Below, one piece after another: positions 23,101 to 35,100 of a stretch of 64,000 nt of DNA; position 1 is the first letter of the stretch, and the number at the start of each line of letters is the position of its first letter. The DNA is from Gordionus sp. m RMFG-2023 (Eukaryota > Nematomorpha > Gordioida > Chordodea > Parachordodidae), in assembly GCF_954871325.1 (NCBI RefSeq), contig NC_088777.1, positions 14,051,366 to 14,115,365 of the forward strand, read 5' to 3'. The notes under the pieces were generated by a model, which searched no databases, had not been told where the DNA came from, and saw nothing but the letters and a program-made list of their open reading frames with translations. The translations under genes and the position numbers were made by a program.

Positions 23101-26100
23101 AATTCAATTCTATTATAATTCATTATGATCATTACAATTATAGTTGGATAATGGCTAAATATCGCCTAATTTGGCTCAATCTTCAGACACGTTTCGGAGA
23201 AAATGTTACCTTTAAATAGGGACCCAAACCGCTAAACCTTTATAAATAAATATCTGAACTGTAACTGAACAGATATAAGGAGTTAAAAGAACCTTTATAA
23301 ATAAAATTAAACCGGTTTCAACAATAATAGAATGAATTTACATTTTTTTTCATTTACATTCTTTTCCTTGTGGTATTAGATATTTCACTATATTGGTATA
23401 TTTTTAAGGTATCAATCCATTTTATAATTATTAAGTATTTATTTAATATCTATAAGAAGTATGTATTAATTTTTCCATATTACTTAAATTGATCTGCAAT
23501 CTTTTAACTTTTCTCTATTTAGTATGCAAAATATCTAAATAACCATTTCCCATGAGTAATTAGATAGAAGGTTATTTCCATATAAATTTCAAAATGACCA
23601 AATTTATAAGGTTTTAATTTTATATATTATTTATTGATTTTGGCATTTTTAAAGCATTAGTATATTATTGTTATAGCTTTTATTATGAAAAATAGATTTT
23701 GTATTGTCTTGAAATGCATGTATTTGCAAAGTTGTTCAAATTTGTTTTTATATATTATTTCCTAGATGTAAGGATTTGTAAATCTTTAACTAATAATATC
23801 CATGTGATGTGGCTTTACAAATTGATGGTAAATTCTAATTATCAATATCGTAAGATATTTGTTTGTTCTGACCTCATGTTTTTTATTTTATTTATGATGA
23901 TAACATAAAAATTTATTTTATTTTCCTTTAGAAAAAATTAAATAGTCCGCACCCAGTCCGTTTCTTTTTTTTACTTATAATATTCTCTTAAATGAATCAG
24001 CCTGTAATATAGATAAGTGCAAGATCATACTTATAGGTGACTATGGAGCTTTTTTGTAAAGGCATCATTCTCAAGAACATGAATCCCTAACTATAAAAAA
24101 AATTAAATCCTTCCAAATTTTGCCGTCAATATCGAAAAATGGTGGAAAAATTTTAATAAATAATATTCATTATTATTAATTAAAATCACAATTTATGGTG
24201 TTGCTTCAATAAAAATTTTAAATTTTTTTATAACCGCAATGAATCTTTATAACCCTTTACAATTAGCTGAACCGAACCTAAATTTTCTCTTAAGGACCGA
24301 ACCGTAACCATAATAAATTTTTATATATTTAACCATAACCAAACTGAACCGTTATAAATAAAGGTTCGGGTTCCTGTCATTAAAGTGTTTTAACTTATAT
24401 TAGTTTCTTACAAATTTGAGCTGCTATGTTTTTAAGAAAAACCCCTAATCCTAAGTGATAATTTTCGGCTTAAAACTCGGTTAAGTCGATTTTTTAGCCT
24501 GCTAATAATTGGCTTAAACGGCTAAAAATATAGCAATTGCCCACCTATACCTACCATAATTAAATTAAGTAGCTATGATTTCACTGGAGAAGACATGTTT
24601 ATATTCTTTCTGACAAAATTTTTAAAATTAACCTGCTATCTAATCGTACCAAAACACCGACATGGTCTATTTTATATAAATTTTTATTCAAAAATTGAAA
24701 TAAAATGCCCATTTTTATAGACTAATATTTATTATAAAAACTTTTTTATCATTTCTTGAAAACTTACTCACGCGAAATAAGTAAGATAATAATAAAAGTT
24801 TTGGCTAAAATTATAAATTTATGCTAGTATTGGATTGTTATAGATGAATAAAATGAGTGCTTACAGTCCTACTTATTCGATTCGTTTTATTTGATGACCT
24901 TAATAAAAATTCGCCACCATTTTAACGGTTTTTTTGGCGGAACAGTTTATATAAAGAATTTTAAAAGATTTATTAAAGCCATTTTCAGTCAACGTTTTTT
25001 TTTAAAAAAAGCAGTTAGGAAATTCCTATTTATTTATAATTTTCAAACGAAGGATAGTAATTTGTGGATTTAATTTTTTATGCATAATAAAAATTATACC
25101 TAAAACGAATTATTTGTTATTCGATTCGTATTTTACGAATACGAATAACACAATTATTCGAATCGAAGTGAATAAGGAAAATATATTATTCGTCGAATAA
25201 TTTTTTATCTATTATTCGATCGAATTATTCGAGATTATTCGACTAAAATAATTTATAGTATTAATATATATTGGAAAATAATCATATATAAATCATATAT
25301 TATTATTAGGAATTATTTGAAATATTTCAATTTAATAAAATCTCCAAGTGGAATAATGAAAATTGCGCCAAATTTTGAAACTCCATTTTAATTTATCTCA
25401 TAATAGACCATTACTTTAGAAATTCTTTTATGTTAGAGATGGACGAAGAAGGTAATTTATATAACACATAACATACAATTATAATAAACTGTTAATCCCA
25501 TCACATCAAGAATGACGGGCAAACCTGATATTTCTCTTTCATTTGATGATGGAGAAATCATAAATTTGACTTTTTGCCTAAAGTTTTTACCACTTTATTT
25601 GTAAAATATTGCTAATGCCGTGTTATAAAAAATGGCGAGGGACATATTGTCGATACAGGGATCTTCAACCCCATGTGAGCGACTCTTTTCTGTTGGAGCT
25701 CATATGGTTACAAAATACAGAATGTCGTTAAAGGAGGAAACAATCCGAAAAACTTTATGTTTGAAAAATTGGCTGTTGTCAGATTTATCTACATTATAGA
25801 TATGAATATTATATTGATTTTTCCACATTGTATATAAATATATTATATATGTATGCTTCTATTTTGTCTCACTAATAAAATTTGTTTGTCTTTATCCTTA
25901 GTTAAATTTTACAAAATAAATTTTATAATAGATCTTTTTTAATTCATGGTAAATAAAATTTTCGAATCGAATCGAATAATCATTTTATTATTCATACGAT
26001 ACGAATAAATTATTCGATTTAAACGAATACGAATAATGGAATTATTCGATTCGTATTTTTGTAGGTCTAATAAAAATGCTTGCGAACCACCCTCCCCCCA

Positions 26101-29100
26101 TTTAATTGTCATTAAAAAAACAAGCCATTTTAATTTTTAACGATTAAATAGTGGTAAATTTATGTTATGAAATATGTTTGATAATAAATATAAATTTGTT
26201 GGAAACATGCCTAGAAAACTGCTTTGAAACGTTTTGTTTGGAAATGGCTTAAGGTTAAAAAAACCGCCGTTTTTTAAAAATGGATTAATTATTTACATTT
26301 AAAAAAAGGAATGTAATATGTGCCAATTTATTTTGGATCTAGATCTAGAGTATAACTATGTTCTTTTATATACAATATCTCCAGACCTGAGACTGATTCG
26401 TATATTTTAAAGCTTACCAATAAAAACGAGAGAAAATATTTTTATCAGATTTTCCAATAAATATACCAATTTCGTTATAAATAATTTAAAATAGCGGATG
26501 TTTAAATAACAAAAAAATCTACCATATTTTATAATTATTTATTTTTGTATATTTTTTTAAAATACTAACAAGGATTTATCTTCCCTATTTTAAGGTACTA
26601 TGATGAATCATCATTGAGGAATATTGAATACAGACCCCCCCCCCTTACTACCAATTTAAAAGAAATTTATCCCTAATTTTGACGATATAATGTGGCGCAG
26701 TTTAATTTATTTGAAGTCACACAAATGCTCTTTCATTTTAATAGGCGATTTGCTTTTTAAAAAAAATATGACAGTCATAAAAAACATAAAATAGCCGAAG
26801 AACTACATAACCCCCCCCCCTCCATTCAAGATTTTTAAGTTTTAAAAAACTGCCATCTATAAATGATAAGAGTTTCTTCGGATCTTTTATATCTATTTCA
26901 ACTCTAAATTCCTTCTTCGACAAAAAAAACAATTTCCACATCTACAAAAATTTATCAATATTAATGCAAACATTTAGGAAACAACCAAATATCTCTTGTT
27001 AAACCGTGGATCAATTAATAATATAACGAAAATATTTATGCCATTTTCCAAATGCATTTTTATTTAACACGTGATCACTGTACCCTCAGCAAATACATTT
27101 TAGCAAAAAAAGGAGTTATTCTAACAAACTATTATTTATAGTAATTTTTTAATAATTGGGGTCCATTAACAAACTATTATTTATAGTAATTTTTTAATAA
27201 TTGGGGTCCATTTTGAAAAATTGATCTCCCTTTTTAAATTTTTTAAAATTATATAGAGATTGAACAATATAATATTTAATAATCAAGTGAAACACTCTGA
27301 AATTTAATAATAAAAAAATATATATAACAAGCATTTACAAAATTCGAAACAAAAAATATTTTGGTGCGTATATTGGATAGGCTTGGGCGTTTTATCGTCG
27401 ATCGGATTGGGCACCGGACTTCATACATTCGTTCTGTATTTGGTAATTTTTTTATCATTATTCTTTAATAAAAATAAATTAGGAATATACATTTTAACCC
27501 TCTGTGATGCAAAATCGCTCCATTTGAGCTGATTTTTAAAAGCGGCCAACTCAATTTTTAGCCAGAAAAATATTGCCTAATTCTAGAAATTTCGCTAACA
27601 GATGTTCAAACTTAGTGCCATCCATGAGCAAAATTTTCAGACTTGAGTAATATTTTCTAGATAAAATACGAATGGAGCGATTTACTCTCAAGTGCGAATA
27701 AAAGTCTTGATAATTTTTTGTTATAATATTAAGTTATATTTTTATCTATAAATAAAATATCATTTTAAATATTTCAAAAATATTTTTAACAATATAAATG
27801 GTATATGGATCACCTCCCTCAACTATATCAGTAGGCATCAAAAAAATTTAAAAAGGGGAAAACGCTGCATTGATTGCGCATTAATCTTATTAAATATGTT
27901 TTAATCAGGAAAATTAATAATTCTTTAGCCTTAAAAATATAAAATCTTATTCTTTTTTTAAAAATTCACTACTTGTGTAGTATATTTGGGTGATTAAAAA
28001 TATATTTAAATTAAATTATTTGTTGGTTTCAATTAGAGGTCTGCAAATGGCAAAATCTTTTAGGCACGGCGAGGTTGGAAATTTTGCTCGGTCCGGCCAA
28101 ATTTATACACGACCCGGCCCGTTTCCATATTTTTTTACTAAGATTGCTCTGCCTGGGTTTTTTTTAAATACAAGGCCTAACTTTAAATATATGTAGTTCA
28201 ACACCTAAATGAATAACTATTTATATTGGGGGTGGTTAAATTAAAAACATTACACTTTCTGGATTATTACCTATATCAAATATCCGAATTCATCAATGAT
28301 CCATCTTAATAATTTTTTGCCCGGCCCATTAATTTTCCAGGTATCGGGAGGGCATTGCACACCTAGTTTCAATGAAGATGATCTAGGCGTTTAGTTTAAA
28401 TTTAATATTTTATAAGTGATTTTCGAATTTATAATCGTGCTTGAAAGGGTTAAACTAAATTGTATTATATCAATTTCACGTATATTCATTAGTACAGAAT
28501 TACTTATATTAATTTGTTTTTTTAAATCATGGTGGAATGATTATATAATTTTTATTATAGGGTCCTCATATAGCTTCCGTCACGATAGCGGCCTACGAGT
28601 GCAATTCGTTAAAATTTCCCGAACCACCATACCCCGACGAGTAAAATATAATAAAGAAAGAATACATAAACTTGTATGGTTCAGTTCCATTCCACTTAGC
28701 TAAAATGATTATAATGAGTTTGTTACATTCAGGTTTAAAGAATAAATCGGGGTTTTCCGGTTTATATATAGATTTATTTAAAAAAAAATTAATCATTATA
28801 TATATTTTTTAATGGCAAATTATATTCTAATATAAAAAATTTTTAAAAATAAAAACATGTAGTTTTGTTAAACGTCTCGATTTTTAAAAATGGTTAACCT
28901 AATGTTTTAGTCAAAAAACTATGCTTGAGCATAAAGATTTTGGTCATAGATGGCAGAAAGATTCGGACATTTGTTAACGAAATCTCAAGGCTGGTATAAT
29001 ATTATATGACCAAAATCTTCTAAATCGAGATGTTTGCAACACTAAAACTAATGAAATAAATTAATAGATTTAATTTCTTTAAGTTTTAATTATTTTATTA

Positions 29101-32100
29101 TTATATGAATCTAAATTAAATTAAAATTCTTATTATCTACAAATTTAGTGTTATAAAATTATTTTTTTCAGATTTAATCTTCAACACCCTATAAAAGTAA
29201 AATTAATAAGCATGACATACAAATTTACGATAAAATAATGGTTTAAGAATTAAATTTAAAGCTATATATATATTTTTAAATTTGATTTTAACTGGAACTT
29301 CTAATTAACAAGGATTATAATAATGTATACCTATCTCCACACCCATTATACATCACAACCCACACAATTTGACACAACTCTCTAAAACGAAATATGTAAA
29401 TTTAACTTCAGGAATTGCTAATTTTATTGGCTAACAAAAATATATCTACAAAAAAATAAAATTAAAGGTTAAGTAATTATAATATTTTGTCCTCTTATAA
29501 TTCTTGAGACAAGGGAATCACATGATATATTCTCGTAATATATAAAATCAAACGTATATAATGAATATTAAACAAAATATTTCAAATAAACATATTTCAT
29601 GTTTTATTCCTGCTTTACTCTTTGCGCGTATCCTGCTTTTAACCAAGAATTTGCCTATTATTTTAAAATTTCTTACCAAATCCTTGACTTTTCAGCCAAA
29701 CTAAAGTATAATATTTCAAAAAAGTAATATTTAAGGTTTAAAATTTATTTGAAAAATGGATATAAGGACCTTTTTGCCATTATTGATGAAAATCAGATTC
29801 GAAGTCATTTCGACAAGTTATGAAACTCCCCATGCAATTTGTGAGCAATTCAATAGGCTTCAGGATTTTATAAAGAGAAAATCCCCCTAGCTATATGTGT
29901 GCTCTGTGCTTGGGTTGTTAAGAAGCGCGATGTTTTAGCAAAATAATGTTATGTGATTGCTCATAGATGGCAGAAAGATTTGGCTCTATTTACCAAATCT
30001 CGAGGCTTACATAATATTATTTTAGCGAAACTTTTAATCGGCCGTTTTTTAAAATCGACCCAAGTCGAGCTTTTTAACAACACTAGAAAGAAAAAATTAG
30101 ATGTATATTAAAAGAGTTTAGGTTCAACAAAAACACGAGTATTCGGGTTCTAGTCTCATATCCATTTTTAATCCAACTTACTAATTTTCTCAATTTATTT
30201 ATTAAATGAAAAGACCGATCTATATCATCTTTGTTAACCTTATAAGGCAAATTTTATTAATTTTAAGGAGATTGATATTTATAATCTCGAAAAAAAAATA
30301 TCACTAACTTTATTTATATATAGATTACCAAATTATATTTGATAAAAAAACCCCAAAAAGAATAATATGTCCTTCCAAACTAGCACTGACGGGCCCCAAT
30401 GGAATGGTTTCTTTGTGGGCTATTATGAGGAAAGTCTATTTGGAGGCCATGATGTGGGTACGCTTGTATTTTCTTTTTTATTTGCAATTTCAATATGAGA
30501 TGTTAGGAATTAAAATCTAACAGTTAAAAAAATTATTTTTATTTGTAAAAAGTTCTAAGATTAATTTTAAATATTGGTTAATTAATTTATTATTAAAAAA
30601 TAATAGTTGATCTGCAATTTATCAAAGTTCAAATCTTGCTCTCCTATAAAATTGCATTTTTTAAAAAAATTCATCTCTTATTCATTTTTAGATTTTTATA
30701 AATCACTCATTGTTTTCCTCTGAAATTTTAAATCGAATCAGGTAAGAAATTGCTGAAGGCAAATTTTCAATTTTTATCAATCTACAAAAACCAAATAAAC
30801 CTTTTTAATGTTCGAAATTCCTTCTTTCAATACGACATTTAAATATATATTTTTTTATATAAAATATTTTATTTTCATCTTTTTATTTATTTTACTATCA
30901 GGGAGCCGGGACTGCCTTAGGCGAGTTGCCACCGTATTTCATGGCTAAAGCTGGTATATTTATGCCGAATTATATTTTAAATAAAAACAATATATAATTA
31001 AAGATTTAAGATGATGCGAGAGAAATTGTGGTTATTGAGTCATTTTCAGTTAATTATAATTCTCTATTATATTATAATTTGTTTACACTAGTTATATTTT
31101 TTTTTTAAAAAAAGCTCGCACTTCTGGGAGTCAACCTTTCGACGAGAATTACGAAGTATTCGAAGAGCTCCTGGAACAAAGATCTCAATTGCAAATGAAT
31201 CAATTGGTAATAATTTCTTCCTTAAAATATAAAGATGGCAATGTTTGATTGTTATAGTTTTAAATTTACTTTATCTTTTTTTAAAAAAATACAGTCTTAT
31301 TTAGATAGAGCCAAGCTGTTCATGCAGAATCTAGTTCAAAATGTCGGATTTTCTGGGATATTGTTATGCGCATCAGTAAATTAAACATAATTTCACTTAA
31401 ATTCAAAACTTTGAAATTTATTTTTAATGGCTCATTTTGTGCGGCAGTAGTTATCAAAATGCCCGTTAAATTTTTTTTTAATGTTGACCTTCGCTGGTCA
31501 AATAAATTACAAGATAATATTTATACATATAATTAGATTATGCGAAAACTACTAAAAATAATTAATCCATATAATCAATGCTTACATAATCGATGCAAGA
31601 TCTTTATAATATTTAAAGTGTTGATTTCTTCCATACTTTTCTTTATGTCAATGAGTTAGTTAAATTTTTCCCTAATAGTAGTAGTAAAAACACTTTGTTA
31701 AACTAGTTTCTGATAGTTCTACTCTTTACCTCATTGGTCAAAAAAAATTTGATATTTTTTTTTAAGCTAAGTCTGTATTTGATAGCTTTGAAAGTCGTAT
31801 ATTTTTTAAGCTCTTATAATTCTTTGTTTTAATTACTCAGATTCCTAATCCCTTGTTCGATTTTGCCGGCATAACTTGCGGTCATTTTAATGTCCCATTT
31901 TGGACATTTTTTGGCGCTACTCTCATAGGCAAAGCAGTTGTCAAAGTTCACGTTCAAGTGATAATTATTTTATTTTATGAGCACAAATTGTGTTAACATT
32001 TTTTAAAAAAATGTATTTTCAAGTTTTTTGGGGTAAATGATTAGAAGGGATACTTTAATATCAATTTCCTAGGATAGGATATATGAGATGGCTAAAGTGA

Positions 32101-35100
32101 GTTAAATTGACATGCATGTTAATTAAAATGTAGGACTAATATATTTTTTTATTTGATGAATAACTCTGCAAGCCACTTCCTTAGTCATTTTATTTGATTA
32201 TTTTTAAAAAACATAATATGATTTATCTTATTTTTGGAATTTTTTTTTGATTCCATTCTTAATATTTATTTCTTACATACCCTCGCCCTTTTTACCTTTC
32301 GAAAGTCTAAAAATTGTGATTTATGGGGTGGGGGGGGGGTTTAATTAATAATTATCAGTCCAATTATAACTATAAAAAAACATCAAAGTTGTTACTAGCT
32401 ACCTAATATTTTCAATGATTTTCTTAGTGAATAATGTCGACCGATGATCACTTCTTTTTTTTCTTTTTTTTTAAACCTTGTTATAGAAAATCTTACATTT
32501 TTTTTAAAAAAGTCTTAAATTTTTTAATTTTATCTATCTTTTCTTAATTGGATTTTAAGAATTTTTGTTATACTGTGATTTAATATTATTTTGATTATCT
32601 TTTCATAACTTATAATTGACAATTATTTCGAGTTTTTTTTCCAATTTAACGACACTTCTACTAAAAATTTAAATATTTCTACTACATTTTACGTGAAAAT
32701 ATTCTTTTAATTTAATTATTCTATATTATTTATAGTTATAATTTAGATATATATCATAAGTAGGGTGGTGTAGCTGTCTAATAACACATATTTTTTTGAA
32801 TATGGTTGGAGTATATTTCAAATACTTGTTTACAGATTTTTATTTATAATACCTTATTTAATAATTTTTTTAAAGGAATTATTCGTTATCGTCGCATTCA
32901 GTGAACATCACGTAGATCGACTGGTGGCCATTTTAAAGTATGTTTCAAATAAATAATTCCTTTATTATTATTTTAAAAATTAAGAAATATTTATTAATCA
33001 TCCCTATCTGATAGGTTGCTAATAGTAGATCACTATATAAAATTTTTTTTTTTAATTTCTACATAATATACTGTAAAGTTTGCATAAAGTGGGGAAGGTC
33101 ATTTTAAAACAAATAGTCGCCATTTTTTGTTTACTATGTTTTGCTATATTATAATTAGCAGCTTAAATTCGTTAGATAAAATTTAGTATACCATGCACCG
33201 ATATTTATAATCAAAGTGCAATATTGACCTTTTGAATAAAGTATTGGATGATGTTTTCATAATACTCACCCTATACCCATTTTTAAGATTAATTTACATA
33301 ACAATTGCTGGTTTTAAAAATAGCAATAATATGAAAGAGATTGTAGTACTTAATACAATTAAATTAAATGGTCATCGTCTACATCTATTAAGTCGTTTGC
33401 CAAATTTATTTTGGGTAAATCGGTATTAAAATTAAAATATTTTCAAAATTATTTATTAAAAATATTAATTTATAATTATTTCTCAACTTTACACATGCAA
33501 AATAAGTAAAATCAGAGATTTGCAGAGGCAGTATTTGCACAGCCGGCCCAGATTTTTTAAAAAAAATTTTTTTTTGGCCTGTCCTGTGTTTTATATTTTC
33601 AGGCCCATACAGGATTTTTTTAAAATATATTGTAATTATTTTTAATTTTTGTAGATAATAATGTCAATTTAAAATATTCGACTCGGATTGCGTATTTTTA
33701 AAAAATTATTTTTAGGCCCAACCCAGCTTGGGTATTTAGAAAATTAAAATACCGCCTGGCACGTGTACCCGCGTAGAGCTTATCGGTAAAGTAGATTTGA
33801 TCATTTCTAGTATAAAAGGTCCACCAAAATTGGGATTATTTACGAAAGGAAGTTGAAAACTTTACTATGGAAGATATGAATAATTCTAACTTATATGTAT
33901 ACATGATTGATATGGATAAATTAGGAAGAATATGATTTTTTTGTATTATTATAGATAAGGCTTATTAACCTTGGCATTATTGATATTTAAAGAACACAAT
34001 ATTGGATCAAATAAGTGATGGATTTTTAATTGTTATAGTTGGATAAACTTGCATTTTAGAAGTCCCTTTCATTTTGATTAGAAAATATCTAATGCACTAT
34101 TGTTATTAATATAAAGTTTTAACCAGGGATAGTTTTTTTGTTAATTAAATCTTTATATCCAAAAAAATTATTAATTAATATATATAATTAAATGTTAAAT
34201 TTTAATCAAATATTGGTTTTTTACCTTTTTGATAGATTTAAAAAAAATATTAATTCCTTTCTAATTTTCTTTCTCCTTGTAATTGTTTGCTTTTCAAAAG
34301 CCTGAAAATTGTACAACAAACTTGCAACTACAAAAAATAATTTCTAAAAAAAAATCGAGGAGAAATATATTGATTTTATTTCTTTTTTTCTTCCTTTTTT
34401 TCTTCCTTTTTATATTTATTATAAAAATAAATATATATTTATTAAATAAATCATTAATCTAAAAATAACAATTTTTATATAAAATTCCTTTTAAATAATA
34501 ATATATTAAAAGAATGATTGCGCAAAAAAAATATTAATCACAAAAAAAATGACTTTGCTTAATATAAAAATGACTCCACACTTTACATAAAAAACGATAC
34601 ACATAACAATTAAGTCTCTAAATCTTTTAGTAATGATGCCTATAAAAAGGTAGAGAGCTAGAAGTATCATGTATTTGTATCCTAGACTTGCTATGGAAAC
34701 GTGGAAACTTTTATATTGAAACAAATTAGTGTAGCTCGATGAGAATCTAATATATGATCTTATTTTAAAAACTTTCGAAATTATATACAGATTAACGTCA
34801 TAGACCTAATCACAGAATTATCACCAGATATATTTGTCATAAATTTTATAGGATGTTATTTAAGTACAACTTATTTGCACAATTACTAAACTAAAAGTTT
34901 TTCAAAAACTTTCACTATAATTTAAGCAACTATTTTTTAATATTCTGAGCAGGTAACTATATTATACGCCATGGTGGTAATTGCTAAATCATTTTTTGGA
35001 GAAGAAGGATATTCCTATATAGTAAATGGGAAAAGAAAGTTTTATTAGGAATTAGTGATCTGCATCTAGCCTAATTTTTCAAGCTTGTCTCCTGCCAAGC

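Noticed and set aside
27276-27458. Minus-strand 60-codon ORF
   Set aside because: Antisense of VMP1 exon 3.
28416-28703. Plus-strand 95-codon ORF
   Set aside because: Wrong frame across VMP1 exon 4; the exon reads [16 protein letters not shown] in another frame.
28593-28796. Minus-strand 67-codon ORF
   Set aside because: Antisense shadow of VMP1 exon 4 and intron.
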